Positions 16,181 through 26,225 of a stretch of 64,000 nt of DNA are shown here, one piece after another. Where the stretch lies: positions 1,944,665 through 2,008,664 of the forward strand of contig NZ_EQ973490.1 of the NCBI RefSeq assembly GCF_000158035.1. The letters run 5' to 3'. Each line of letters begins with the position of its first letter. The stretch's first letter is position 1. The translations under genes were made by a program, and so were the position numbers. The notes beneath the pieces are model-generated. The model was not told the origin of the DNA. It worked only from the letters and a program-made list of their open reading frames with translations, and made no database searches. The stretch comes from Bacteroides cellulosilyticus DSM 14838. GTDB lineage: Bacteria > Bacteroidota > Bacteroidia > Bacteroidales > Bacteroidaceae.

Positions 16181-18880
16181 ATGATGAATTTTATAAAATA
16201 TATTTGTCTAATGCTACTTCTGTGGGGAGTTAATTTGTCTTCATTTTCTCATCCCACTAATTTACGTTGTGAGTATTTATCTGACCCTTTAGGGATTGAT
16301 ACCCCGTTTCCCCGGTTAACTTGGTTGTTGGATGATACTGAGTATGGAGCAAAGCAGCTTGCATATCGTATTTTAATATCTACGGAGCAAGAAAAATTGA
16401 AATCCGGACAGATTGATATTTGGGATACGGGCAGAGTACCTTCGGAAGATATGCTGATTGTGTATAATGGGAAGGCTTTGAAGCCTTTTACCAAATATTA
16501 TTGGCAGGTTTATGTATGGGATAAGAATAATAAAGAACTTCATTCTGATGTGGCAACTTTTGAGACTGGGATGATGAGTCTTGGAAATTGGAAAGGCGCG
16601 TGGATTAGTGATGGACATGGACTCGATGGACATAGTAAACATGTGAAACAAGCTCCTTATTTTCGCAAAGTTTTCAATCTATCTAAGCCTGTGGATGAGG
16701 CACGTGCTTATATAGCTGTGGCTGGATTATATGAATTATATATCAATGGAAAGAAAGTCAGTGATCACCGGCTTGATCCAATGTTTACCCGCTTTGACAG
16801 GCGTAATTTATATGTTACCTATGACGTGACTTCTTATTTGCAAAGTGGGGATAACGCTATTGGGGTAGTTTTAGGTAATGGATGGTATAACCACCAATCA
16901 ATGGCTGTGTGGTTTTTTGATCGGGCGCCTTGGCGGGACAGACCGGCTTTCTGTATGGATATGCGCATTACTTATGCTGATGGATCAAAAGAGACAATTA
17001 GTACAGGAAAAGATTGGAAGACTTCTTTTGGACCTATTGTTTTCAATAGTATATATACAGCGGAGCATTACGATGCACGCTATGAACAGCCAGGATGGAA
17101 TACCATTCATTTTTCCGATAGCAAATGGAAAAATGTACTTTTTCGGGATGCACCTTCACAAAATATTGTTTCACAGCAGTTGCATCCTATCCGTAATGTT
17201 GAACGGATAGTTCCTAAGCGGGTCACTAAAATTAATGATATGACTTATCTGTTTGATTTTGGAAAGAATATTGCCGGTGTAACAGAATTGAAGATAGAGG
17301 GACAGAAAGGAATGGAGATCCGTGTGAAGCATGGCGAAATGCTTGGCGAAGATGGTAGGTTGGATATGAGGCAAATAGAAGCTCACTATCGTCCTAAAGA
17401 TGATAAAGATCCGTTTCAAACGGATATTTATACATTGAAGGGAGATGAAGTGGAAACATTTATGCCTTTGTTCAATTACAAGGGATTTCAGTATGCGGAG
17501 GTTACTGCCGATAGGCCAATTACTTTGACAGTCGATAACCTGACGGCTTGGTTTATGCACAATGATGTACCTGTAACTGGACATATTGAAACATCAAATC
17601 CTTTGATTAATAAAATTTGGGAAGCTACAAATACAGCTTACTTATCCAATTTATTTGGATATGCAACTGACTGTCCTCAGCGAGAGAAAAATGGTTGGAC
17701 GAATGATGCTAATATTGCAATAGAAACTGGATTATTTAATTTCGATGGCATTACCGTTTATGAAAAATGGTTGGCTGATCATCGGGATGCTCAGCAGCCG
17801 AATGGGGTGTTACCTTGTATTATTCCTGACAGTGGCTGGGGATTTGAGTGGGCAAATGGGCTGGATTGTACTTCTACAATAGCCATTATTCCGTGGAATA
17901 TATATATGTTTTATGGAGACAGCCGGTTACTTGCTGATTGTTATGAAAGTATTAAACGATATGTAGATCATGTGACAGATATTACTCCATCAGGACTAAC
18001 TTCTTGGGGATTAGGTGACTGGGCAGTTTATAAATCAAAGATTCCTACAGAATTTGTTGCATCTGTTTATTATTATATTGATGCTGTAATTTTATCTAAA
18101 GCTGCAGCTTTGTTAGGTAAGATTGAGGATGAGAAAAAATATGTGGCATTAAGTAATAAAATAAAGGAAGCATTTAATGAACGATATTTAAACAGAGCAA
18201 ATGGACTATATGGTGAAGGAAGACAAGCTGAACAGGCTATGCCTCTGTATTGGGGATTGATTCCGGAAGAACTGAAAAGTAAAGCAGCGGCTCATTTGGC
18301 TGAAAGAGTAATAAAGGACGGTAAACATATTGATGTTGGAATCTTTGGTGCTAAGGCTCTTTTGAATGCATTAAGTGATAATGGATATGCGGATTTAGCT
18401 TATGAAGTTGCTAGTCAGAAAACTTTTCCTTCTTGGGGATGGTGGATTGAAAATGGAGCTACTACTTTGTATGAAAACTGGAATCTGAAAGAGGATATGT
18501 CACGAAATCATATTATGTTTGGTGAAATCAGTGCCTGGTTTTACAAAGCATTAGGCGGGATTAAACCGGACCCCGTTTTGCCGGGTTATAAGAATATTTT
18601 GCTTCAGCCTTGTTTTATTTCCGGCTTGTCTCATGCTTCTGCTTCTTATCAATCACGTTATGGTACAATTGTCTCAAAATGGAAAAGGGATAAACAAAGA
18701 ATTCATTATCAGGCTATAGTACCTGCTAATACAACTGCGGCTTTGTCTTTACCAACTGGTTTTAAAATACGTAAGGTCATATTGGGTTCTGGAGAAACTA
18801 CAGTTGAACTGTTGAAAAAAGCGGATAATGTTTATTATCTACCTTCAGGATGCTATAGTATGGAATTTGTGAAGAAGTAA
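16181..18880 (+). CDS. Alpha-L-rhamnosidase, GH78
   Basis: The 899-residue exported enzyme removes terminal alpha-L-rhamnose. The family order is clear: an N-terminal fibronectin-like domain (TNLRCEYLSDPLGIDTPFPRL), a carbohydrate-binding beta domain (about 150-330: ARAYIAVAGLYELYINGKKVSD; VVLGNGWYNH), an (alpha/alpha)6 catalytic barrel (about 440-780) and a C-terminal beta sandwich. Catalytic-region motifs include DCPQREKNGWTNDANIA, holding the conserved acidic residue, and WWIENGATTLYENW, whose Glu is the likely base, then NHIMFGEISAWFYKALGGI. A signal peptide covers residues 1-23 with no lipobox, suggesting periplasmic action. First of the enzyme genes in PUL 1. Confidence 0.95.
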   Translation: MMNFIKYICLMLLLWGVNLSSFSHPTNLRCEYLSDPLGIDTPFPRLTWLLDDTEYGAKQLAYRILISTEQEKLKSGQIDIWDTGRVPSEDMLIVYNGKALKPFTKYYWQVYVWDKNNKELHSDVATFETGMMSLGNWKGAWISDGHGLDGHSKHVKQAPYFRKVFNLSKPVDEARAYIAVAGLYELYINGKKVSDHRLDPMFTRFDRRNLYVTYDVTSYLQSGDNAIGVVLGNGWYNHQSMAVWFFDRAPWRDRPAFCMDMRITYADGSKETISTGKDWKTSFGPIVFNSIYTAEHYDARYEQPGWNTIHFSDSKWKNVLFRDAPSQNIVSQQLHPIRNVERIVPKRVTKINDMTYLFDFGKNIAGVTELKIEGQKGMEIRVKHGEMLGEDGRLDMRQIEAHYRPKDDKDPFQTDIYTLKGDEVETFMPLFNYKGFQYAEVTADRPITLTVDNLTAWFMHNDVPVTGHIETSNPLINKIWEATNTAYLSNLFGYATDCPQREKNGWTNDANIAIETGLFNFDGITVYEKWLADHRDAQQPNGVLPCIIPDSGWGFEWANGLDCTSTIAIIPWNIYMFYGDSRLLADCYESIKRYVDHVTDITPSGLTSWGLGDWAVYKSKIPTEFVASVYYYIDAVILSKAAALLGKIEDEKKYVALSNKIKEAFNERYLNRANGLYGEGRQAEQAMPLYWGLIPEELKSKAAAHLAERVIKDGKHIDVGIFGAKALLNALSDNGYADLAYEVASQKTFPSWGWWIENGATTLYENWNLKEDMSRNHIMFGEISAWFYKALGGIKPDPVLPGYKNILLQPCFISGLSHASASYQSRYGTIVSKWKRDKQRIHYQAIVPANTTAALSLPTGFKIRKVILGSGETTVELLKKADNVYYLPSGCYSMEFVKK

Positions 18881-18913
18881 TTGATATTTTAATCTATTAA
18901 TACCATTGGATAA

Positions 18914-20836
18914 ATGAAGAGAATTTATATTTCTACTCTGTTGATGTTGTTTGTAGTAACAGCTTTTGCTAAAGTGAAGCTGCCAAATACTATTTCTGAC
19001 AACATGATGATTCAGAGGGATAAACCGGTATCGGTTTGGGGATGGGCTGATTCCGGAGAGCGCGTAACAGTCTCCTTGAATGGACAAACAATGAAAACTA
19101 AAGCCGGAAAAGATAAAATATGGGAGGTGCAATTACCGGCAATGCCATATGGGGGGCCCTATGAAATGACTGTTCAAGGTAACACTAATACTATCGTATT
19201 GAAAAACATTTTAATTGGAGATATATGGGTTTGTGGAGGACAATCTAATATGGAATGGCTTATGCAGGATGTCAGAAATGCAGATTATGAAATCAAAAAT
19301 GCCAACTGTCCGACAATAAGACTTTTGCATATTAATCGTGCTATGTCCAATAAGCCGGAGCTTGATGTGGATACATCTGGTTGGATGGAATGTACTTCGC
19401 AGACAGTGCCTCGTTTTACTGCTGTAGGATATTTCTTTGCCCGTGAATTGCAAAAAGAGATAGATGTGCCTATTGGCTTGATTAGTAGTTCATGGGGAGG
19501 TACTGTTGTAGAAACATGGACAAGTATGGAAGAGATGGGGAAAATCCCCGGTTATGCAGAAAGGGTAAAAATGATGTGTGATCCCGGTTTTTTTCATAAG
19601 TTTGAGAAGAAAGATCAACCGGATATTTATCAGGTTTTAGAATCGGATAAAGGATTATCTGAAAAATGGTATCTGCCTGAAACGAATATAACTAAATGGA
19701 AGGAAACACATCTTCCGGGTATGTGGGGCGGAATGAGAATTTATGGCGATGGAGTGATCTGGTTTCGTAAAGAATTTGATTTAACGGCTGAACAGGCCAA
19801 AGAGCCGATAGTCATATCCCTTGGTGCTATTGACGATTGGGATGTTACTTATCTTAATGGGCAAGAAATCGGTAAGATGGATTCTTATAATACCCCTCGT
19901 GAATATATAGTTTCTCCTGAACGGTTAAAAGTTGGTAGAAATGTTTTAGTCGTAAAAGCTGTCAATCATACGGGTGATGGAGGTTTCACCGGTGAAATGA
20001 AGCAAATGTATTGCCTGACTGCCAATGAGCGTATTCCTCTTGCCGGTGACTGGAAATATAGGGTCTCGCAGATTATTGAAACTACAGAGACCTTAGGACC
20101 TAACAGTTATCCTTCATTACTATACAATGCCATGCTGGCACCTCTTACCAAATTCCCTATAAAGGGAACCATATGGTATCAGGGGGAATCAAATTCGGGT
20201 GATGCTTATCGTTATCGTTCTTTATTTCCAAATATGATCAGGGATTGGCGTAAGCAGTGGAAATATGCTGAGATGCCTTTTTACTGGGTACAACTAGCTA
20301 ACTTTATGAAACCGGCAGAAGAACCGGGGCAGAGCGATTGGGCAGAATTACGCGAATCGCAACATCTTACTTTGGAATTGCCATATACAGGTGAAGCTTT
20401 GGCTATTGACATAGGTGAAACTGAAGATATTCATCCTCGTAATAAACAGGATGTCGGCCATAGATTGGCCCTCAATGCTTTGGCCAAAACTTACGGTAAA
20501 GAGGTAGAATTTTCAGGACCTGAATATCAAAGTATGAAAATAGATGGGAATAGAATAATTCTCACTTTTAACCATATAGCACAGGGACTGGTTGCAAAAG
20601 ATAAGTATGGATATCTAAAGGGATTTACTATAGCTGGAGCTGATCAGAAATTTGTGTATGCTAAGGCTGCTATAAAAGGAAATACAATCGTAGTAAGCAG
20701 TGATGAAATCGAAAATCCTGTAGCTGTTCGTTATGCATGGGCTGATAATCCGATTGACGCTAATTTGTATAATAGTGTTGGACTTCCTGCTTCTCCATTC
20801 CGTACGGATACTTGGAAAGTAAGAACACAATATTAA
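18914..20836 (+). CDS. Sialate O-acetylesterase-like SGNH hydrolase
   Basis: The 640-residue exported protein belongs to the SASA family of carbohydrate esterases. It has GGQSNMEW (residues about 110-117) with the catalytic Ser, IWYQGESNSGDAYRY later, and DIHPRNKQDVGHRLA, carrying the Asp/His pair. An inserted beta-sandwich like the sugar-binding domain of GH2 enzymes lies between the two halves (about 275-370: VIWFRKEFDL ... DVTYLNGQEIG). Members remove O-acetyl groups from sialic acid or from plant polysaccharides; beside a rhamnosidase, removal of acetyl groups from the target glycan is the likelier role (inference). It is 33 bases after GH78. Confidence 0.9.
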   Translation: MKRIYISTLLMLFVVTAFAKVKLPNTISDNMMIQRDKPVSVWGWADSGERVTVSLNGQTMKTKAGKDKIWEVQLPAMPYGGPYEMTVQGNTNTIVLKNILIGDIWVCGGQSNMEWLMQDVRNADYEIKNANCPTIRLLHINRAMSNKPELDVDTSGWMECTSQTVPRFTAVGYFFARELQKEIDVPIGLISSSWGGTVVETWTSMEEMGKIPGYAERVKMMCDPGFFHKFEKKDQPDIYQVLESDKGLSEKWYLPETNITKWKETHLPGMWGGMRIYGDGVIWFRKEFDLTAEQAKEPIVISLGAIDDWDVTYLNGQEIGKMDSYNTPREYIVSPERLKVGRNVLVVKAVNHTGDGGFTGEMKQMYCLTANERIPLAGDWKYRVSQIIETTETLGPNSYPSLLYNAMLAPLTKFPIKGTIWYQGESNSGDAYRYRSLFPNMIRDWRKQWKYAEMPFYWVQLANFMKPAEEPGQSDWAELRESQHLTLELPYTGEALAIDIGETEDIHPRNKQDVGHRLALNALAKTYGKEVEFSGPEYQSMKIDGNRIILTFNHIAQGLVAKDKYGYLKGFTIAGADQKFVYAKAAIKGNTIVVSSDEIENPVAVRYAWADNPIDANLYNSVGLPASPFRTDTWKVRTQY

Positions 20837-20852
20837 TTAAAATCCGTTAGCC

Positions 20853-22163
20853 ATGAAAAACAACAAAACAATATATGTCTTAAGTGCTTTGTTTTTAATG
20901 AGTTTAGGTGGAAATACCTTATGCCAAGCTCAGAATAATAATGATGATGACTATTTCTTATGGGGAATAGATAAGGGAGAAGAATGGATAGATGCTATCC
21001 GGATAATTGAACCTGCATGCCGTAGTAATATCAAAGGGGTGGTTAATGTAAAATTTATAGCTCCTGGAATGTTTCATGCAGAAGCTTATTGTTGGGGAGT
21101 GCCGGATCAAGCTAATCCAAGTCATTGGGGACATGATGTGAACTTGACTCCGAAAGGAATAAAATTGGGAAAAGATGGTTCAGGAAGTTTTAAATTTGAT
21201 GCGGAAAAATTTCCTGCGGGTCCAATGACCGTACGTATTTGCGCCAGTGATGGCAAAGGACAAAAGGATGAGTTTGAACTGCAATTGTATAATAAGGGAG
21301 GAGTGAAATGGAAGCAGGGCATTCCACTTAATAATCCTCCTGGTGCCAAAGGTCTGAAACTTGTATTTGCAGATGATTTTGATGGAACCATGTCTATTTC
21401 CAATGATGGACGGAATGCACGTTATTGCGCACATAAACCTCGATTTGGCGATTTTGGCAGTTGGGCTTTTGCTGATGTAGATGGAGAAGATAATCCTTTT
21501 GAACAGTATGATGGATATCTAAGAATAAAGGCTCGCAAACAGGAAGGGAAAAAGGGCAGTACAGGACTCATTGCTTCCGTTAATATGGATGGTGAGGGCT
21601 TTTGGGCAAAGGTTCCATTTTATATGGAGTGTCGTTTTATTGCTCAGTCGGCACCAGGAACATGGCCTGCTTTCTGGACAGTGAATCAGCTTGACTGGGG
21701 AGTACCCGGAGGGGATGAACTGGATATAATAGAGGCATATGGAGGCAGAGGAAAGGGAAGACCTAACCATGAAGGATATTCTGTTTTTAGTCATTATTGG
21801 GGACAGGTGGATGAGAATGGAAAAGGGAAAAACGGAGACAGAACTCGTGTGCCAATTATGGGCTTAGGAGGGAAATCTTATTGGTCAACTACCTTCCATA
21901 CCTACGCTGTTTATGCTGGTTATAAAGAAACAATCTATTATTTTGATAATATTGAGGTTTTCCGTCATCCGACTACTGACGATACCCGCAATAATCCACA
22001 TATTTTTCTTGCAAATCTGGCAATAGGGGGAAATCCTTTTCCTGTAGATCTGGAACGCTATGGTAATGGCTCAGATATGTATATAGACTATATCAGAGTA
22101 TATGCAGAAAAGGAATTGAAAGATTTCTCCAGTCCTCCTCCTGCTACAAAAGCGCATAAATAG
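20853..22163 (+). CDS. Glycoside hydrolase family 16 endo-enzyme with N-terminal beta domain
   Basis: The 436-residue exported protein carries the GH16 active-site motif GDELDIIEAYGG, with nucleophile Glu289, Asp291 and acid/base Glu294, in the beta-bulge form ExDxxE. The catalytic domain spans about 170-425 (LVFADDFDGTMS; GTWPAFWTVNQLDW; IYFDNIEVFRHP-like segment; MYIDYIRVYAEKE). Residues about 40-160 form a separate Ig-like or binding domain beginning WIDAIRIIEPACRSNIKGVV. GH16 enzymes cut internal beta-1,3, beta-1,4 or mixed glucans and galactans; I cannot assign the subfamily. It probably makes the first cut in the backbone. The signal peptide is plain (residues 1-26). Confidence 0.92.
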   Translation: MKNNKTIYVLSALFLMSLGGNTLCQAQNNNDDDYFLWGIDKGEEWIDAIRIIEPACRSNIKGVVNVKFIAPGMFHAEAYCWGVPDQANPSHWGHDVNLTPKGIKLGKDGSGSFKFDAEKFPAGPMTVRICASDGKGQKDEFELQLYNKGGVKWKQGIPLNNPPGAKGLKLVFADDFDGTMSISNDGRNARYCAHKPRFGDFGSWAFADVDGEDNPFEQYDGYLRIKARKQEGKKGSTGLIASVNMDGEGFWAKVPFYMECRFIAQSAPGTWPAFWTVNQLDWGVPGGDELDIIEAYGGRGKGRPNHEGYSVFSHYWGQVDENGKGKNGDRTRVPIMGLGGKSYWSTTFHTYAVYAGYKETIYYFDNIEVFRHPTTDDTRNNPHIFLANLAIGGNPFPVDLERYGNGSDMYIDYIRVYAEKELKDFSSPPPATKAHK

Positions 22164-22194
22164 TATTATTGAATCATCTTTTAAAAAGAGAATT

Positions 22195-24039
22195 ATGGGT
22201 AAAGGTATTTTTAAAATAATAATGATAAGCTTTCTTTTATTGGGCGCTGATATGGCACAAGTCCGGTCAGCTGCTCCGACAGACTTTGAGAATACAGGGA
22301 AAATTCAATTGAATCCTGTGTTGGTTTCGACTGACATTGGCAAGAAGAAGAATGTTGCGAAGAATCTGGGAGAAGGCAATATGCGATTGACAGGTAAACT
22401 GGTGCGCTATGGTGATAATCTGACTTTTTCAGGAGTTGCCAATGCCGGAAAAGAACTTGTTATTGATGTGACGGAACTGGGGTATTATACTTTGGAACTC
22501 ACTTTAGCTGATAATGAGAATATTATTCAGACAACTGTAGTGAATTATGCTGTAGTTCCTGAGATAATAGATGAGGAGCGTCCTTTGGATATGGGCGTTT
22601 GTGTTCATCCTCCTAAAGATAACGATTACTCTAAGACATTCAGGCTGATAAGAATGGCAGGATTTACGCGTATCCGTACGGATTTGGCATGGGAACATGT
22701 GGAGCCGGCCAAAGGAAAGTATGTTATGCCGGAACATATGTATCAGTTTGTAAGTGCTTCAGAGAAGGAAGGTATTAAACCTTTGATTGTTTTCGGTTAT
22801 GCTAATGCAATTGCTTATCCGAATGGCTTTCCGACTATTCCTTTTCCTACAACTGAGGAGTCTCGGTTAGGGTGTGCCAATGCACTTGCTTATGCAGTAA
22901 AAGAAATGGGAAACCGTGTTACTGAATGGGAGTTATGGAATGAGCCCAATTATGCCGATCCGGTAAAAGACTATTTGCCATTATTAAAGGTCGTGTATCC
23001 GACTGTAAAGAAGGTTAATCCTGATATTACTTTAATTTCCGGTGGTGGTTCCGGAGCAGGTGGTGGTCCTGGAGGAGCTTTTATCATACCGGTTTTGGAT
23101 GCAGGGGGAGTTGACTTTCAAGATGGATATAGCATTCATCCTTATATGGCCCCTAATACCCCTGATTTTGGATATGCAGGAACCGGGGGGCCTATTCCGG
23201 CTGTGAATATTCCAACTGTATGGCCTTATTTAAAGAAGATATCAGAAGAGAATCTACGTTCGGATAAAAAGGAATTATCGGTGTGGGTTACGGAAATCGG
23301 TTGGAACAGTACTACTAATTTAGATATAGAACAGGCGGCATATCTGGCTCGCACTTATTTGTTGTCTCGCAGACATTATATGTCTCCCGGAGTATTTTGG
23401 TATGATTTTCAGAATGATGGAGACACACCGGACAATATAGAGCATAATTTTGGTTTGCTTCGTTCGGACTTTTCGCCTAAGCCATCTTATCAGGCAGCAG
23501 CTGTTGTGGCGTCCTTATTGAAAAATTATACTTTTCAAGAGACACTCCTTGATGGAGTCAATAAAGTTCTTGCTTTTGGTCAAGATGGGGAGACTACTTT
23601 CTATACAGCCTGGACAACAAAAGCAGAGGGGACTACAATACGTGTGAAGGCTCCGACGGATGTGGATAAATTGCGATTAATAGACTGGCAAGGATGTGAA
23701 ATGCCATTGACTGTTGATAATGGGTATCTTGTATTGAATCTTAGTATTTTACCTCAGTATCTGGTTGTAAAAGAAGAGGTGGTTGGGATAACATCTCCTG
23801 TTGGTAAAGCGGGAATAAAACTATATCCAAATCCTTCAACTGGCTTATTGATTGTTAATTGGGGACACGAGGGGAATCGCACTATTACGATTAATGATCT
23901 TAATGGCCGGATTTTACAGCGAAAGGTAACTTATGGTTTGGAGACTCAAATGAATATCTCGGATTTGAATGCCGGAATATATATGCTGTGTGTTAATGAT
24001 GGCAAAGAACAAGTGACTTTGAAAGTAATAAAACAATAA
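22195..24039 (+). CDS. Clan GH-A glycoside hydrolase with T9SS type A C-terminal domain
   Basis: The 614-residue exported protein has a (beta/alpha)8 barrel of clan GH-A at about 120-450. The likely acid/base is Glu250 in ELWNEPNY, and the likely nucleophile is Glu367 in SVWVTEIGWN. Before the barrel is a beta domain (about 30-120). It resembles GH39 and the endo-beta-glucanase families GH157/GH158, but I cannot choose. After a beta segment, the last 75 residues (GIKLYPNPSTGLLIVNW ... ISDLNAGIYMLCV ... VTLKVIKQ) match a T9SS type A sorting domain, which is odd because gut Bacteroides generally lack a type IX system. A 239-base gap follows before GH3. Confidence 0.85.
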   Translation: MGKGIFKIIMISFLLLGADMAQVRSAAPTDFENTGKIQLNPVLVSTDIGKKKNVAKNLGEGNMRLTGKLVRYGDNLTFSGVANAGKELVIDVTELGYYTLELTLADNENIIQTTVVNYAVVPEIIDEERPLDMGVCVHPPKDNDYSKTFRLIRMAGFTRIRTDLAWEHVEPAKGKYVMPEHMYQFVSASEKEGIKPLIVFGYANAIAYPNGFPTIPFPTTEESRLGCANALAYAVKEMGNRVTEWELWNEPNYADPVKDYLPLLKVVYPTVKKVNPDITLISGGGSGAGGGPGGAFIIPVLDAGGVDFQDGYSIHPYMAPNTPDFGYAGTGGPIPAVNIPTVWPYLKKISEENLRSDKKELSVWVTEIGWNSTTNLDIEQAAYLARTYLLSRRHYMSPGVFWYDFQNDGDTPDNIEHNFGLLRSDFSPKPSYQAAAVVASLLKNYTFQETLLDGVNKVLAFGQDGETTFYTAWTTKAEGTTIRVKAPTDVDKLRLIDWQGCEMPLTVDNGYLVLNLSILPQYLVVKEEVVGITSPVGKAGIKLYPNPSTGLLIVNWGHEGNRTITINDLNGRILQRKVTYGLETQMNISDLNAGIYMLCVNDGKEQVTLKVIKQ

Positions 24040-24278
24040 CTATTTATAGAGCGAATAAATTGAAACGGAAATTTATCATATTGATATTATATGTGGGTTG
24101 GGTGGGAATCTGTTCTGCCTAGCAAAAATTCTCTTGTATTTCGGGGCCCTTCCCAATTTTGTTGGTTTGTTAGATTAAGAGTGGGAAGATTGGAATACAG
24201 AACTTGTTCGGGTTATTTATGATGTCTTTTTACCGACTGGATGAGAAGTACAAGTCTGTTATATTAAAAATAAATATT

Positions 24279-26222
24279 ATGAAATCAGGAATGAAGTGTA
24301 TTACAACGGGATTATTTAAAATCTTTATATTGACATTGTCATGGGGAAGTCTCCAGGCTCAGGTCTTAAAGAATTTGCCTCAACTGGGAAAGGATCCGGT
24401 CAAAGAAGTGATAGAGGCAATGACTTTGGCTGAAAAAGTTAATTTGGTAGGTGGAATGGGGAGATTGGGAGATGCTCCGCAAGAGGTATCAGGTATCAGG
24501 ATGTATGGGGTACCGGGAGCCGCAGCTACGACTTATCCTATTCCTCGTTTGGGAATTCCCGCAATTATACTATCCGATGGCCCGGCTGGAGTACGTATCG
24601 ATCCGCATCGGCAGAACAGTGAGAAGAAATATTATGCAACAGCTTTCCCGGTTGCGACTTTGTTAGCTTCTTCATGGGATAAAGAGTTGGTGAAAGAAGT
24701 AGGAACAGCCTTTGGGAAAGAAATTCTGGAATATGGGGTTGATGTTATACTTGCACCGGGAATGAATATTCAGCGGAATCCTCTCGGAGGACGGAATTTT
24801 GAGTATTATTCGGAAGATCCATATCTGTCCGGTCATATTGCTGCTGCTATGGTCAATGGAATCCAAAGTGAGGGAGTAGGAGCTACTATCAAACATTTGG
24901 CTGTTAATAGTGAAGAGACTAATCGCTTGAGACATAGTAGTGAATTGACGGAAAGAACTTTACGGGAAATCTATTTGCGTGGTTTTGAAATAGCCATCAA
25001 AGAATCCAATCCATGGCTTGTAATGAGTTCCTATAATTTGATTAATGGAATTTTTGCTTCGGAAAGTAGTGAACTGTTAACTACTATTTTGCGGAATGAA
25101 TGGGGGTATGGTAGTTGTGTTGTGAGCGATTGGGGAGCTGGACTCAATTCTGTGGAACAAATGAAAGCTGGCAATGACTTGATAATGCCGGGAAATTGGG
25201 AGCTTACGAAAGCTATTTATGATGCAGTCAATGAAGGTCGGTTGGATGAAAAAATATTGGATCGTAATATTGAACGGATTCTTTCTGTAATAGCTAAATC
25301 ACCTTCTTTAAAGAAATATGCATATTCAGATCAACCACCTTTTGAGGCTAATGGAAAGATTGTGAGGAGAGCTGCGGCTGAGAGTATGGTGTTACTTAAG
25401 AATGAGAAGTCGACATTACCTTTAGATAAGAATCAGAAAATAGCATTATTCGGATGTACATCCTATGATAATATGGCTGGTGGTTTTGGTAGTGGAGGAG
25501 TACATAAGGCATATAATATTTCTTTAAACCAAGGGCTTACTTCTGCGGGGTTTGAAGTTGATTCTAAACTTGTAAAGGTCTATGATGAGTATGTGAAAGA
25601 ACAAAATAAAATATGGAAGATAGATAATCCGATGGAAATATCACCTTCTATACCAGAAATGGAAGTCAGCGAATCGTGGATTAAGCTGTTAGCGAAGCAA
25701 ATGGATGTAGCTGTTATCACAATTGGAAGGAATTCTGGCGAAGGATCTGACCTTTCAGAGAAAGCTTTTGGTCTTATACCTGAAGAAGCTAAACTTATAG
25801 AGAACGTTAGCAGAGAGTTTCATGCGATGAAAAAGAAAGTAATCATTGTGATGAATATTTCTAATGTAATGGAGGTAGCATCGTGGCGTAACTATGCAGA
25901 TGCTATATTACTGGCATGGCAAGGGGGACAAGAAGGGGGAAATTCAATAACTGATATTTTATGTGGTGCCGTTAATCCTTCAGGAAAACTGACAGCATCT
26001 TTTCCAATGACTTATAGAGATGTCCCGTCATATAATAACTTTCCTGGAACTCCTAAGGATGCTTCTAATCCGGAATATTCTTTATACGAAGAAGGGATTT
26101 ATTTAGGATACCGTTATTACAACACATTTGGTATTAGACCGGCATATGAATTTGGATATGGACTATCATATTCTCATTTTGCTTATTCAGATCTGAAAAT
26201 AAGTTCAGATATATTTCAATAA
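24279..26222 (+). CDS. Glycoside hydrolase family 3, catalytic part (ends at an in-frame stop)
   Basis: The 647-residue exported protein is a GH3 beta-glycosidase. It has the N-terminal barrel (LGIPAIILSDGPAGVRID; GMNIQRNPLGGRNFEYYSEDP) with nucleophile Asp284 in VVSDWGAG, and the alpha/beta sandwich with the probable acid/base Glu488 in NSGEGSDLSEK. It ends ...SDLKISSDIFQ at a TAA (26220-26222). The next frame is in the same register and codes the fibronectin-type III domain that normally completes these enzymes, so the gene looks cut by a single nonsense codon. The start at 24279 is chosen because it precedes the signal peptide (FKIFILTLSWGSLQAQ); an in-frame ATG at 24204 would add a poor leader. 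Confidence 0.9.
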   Translation: MKSGMKCITTGLFKIFILTLSWGSLQAQVLKNLPQLGKDPVKEVIEAMTLAEKVNLVGGMGRLGDAPQEVSGIRMYGVPGAAATTYPIPRLGIPAIILSDGPAGVRIDPHRQNSEKKYYATAFPVATLLASSWDKELVKEVGTAFGKEILEYGVDVILAPGMNIQRNPLGGRNFEYYSEDPYLSGHIAAAMVNGIQSEGVGATIKHLAVNSEETNRLRHSSELTERTLREIYLRGFEIAIKESNPWLVMSSYNLINGIFASESSELLTTILRNEWGYGSCVVSDWGAGLNSVEQMKAGNDLIMPGNWELTKAIYDAVNEGRLDEKILDRNIERILSVIAKSPSLKKYAYSDQPPFEANGKIVRRAAAESMVLLKNEKSTLPLDKNQKIALFGCTSYDNMAGGFGSGGVHKAYNISLNQGLTSAGFEVDSKLVKVYDEYVKEQNKIWKIDNPMEISPSIPEMEVSESWIKLLAKQMDVAVITIGRNSGEGSDLSEKAFGLIPEEAKLIENVSREFHAMKKKVIIVMNISNVMEVASWRNYADAILLAWQGGQEGGNSITDILCGAVNPSGKLTASFPMTYRDVPSYNNFPGTPKDASNPEYSLYEEGIYLGYRYYNTFGIRPAYEFGYGLSYSHFAYSDLKISSDIFQ

Positions 26223-26225
26223 AAA

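Noticed and set aside
24204-24278. Upstream in-frame ATG for the GH3 gene
   Set aside because: It would add 25 charged residues before a good signal peptide; the ATG at 24279 fits export better.
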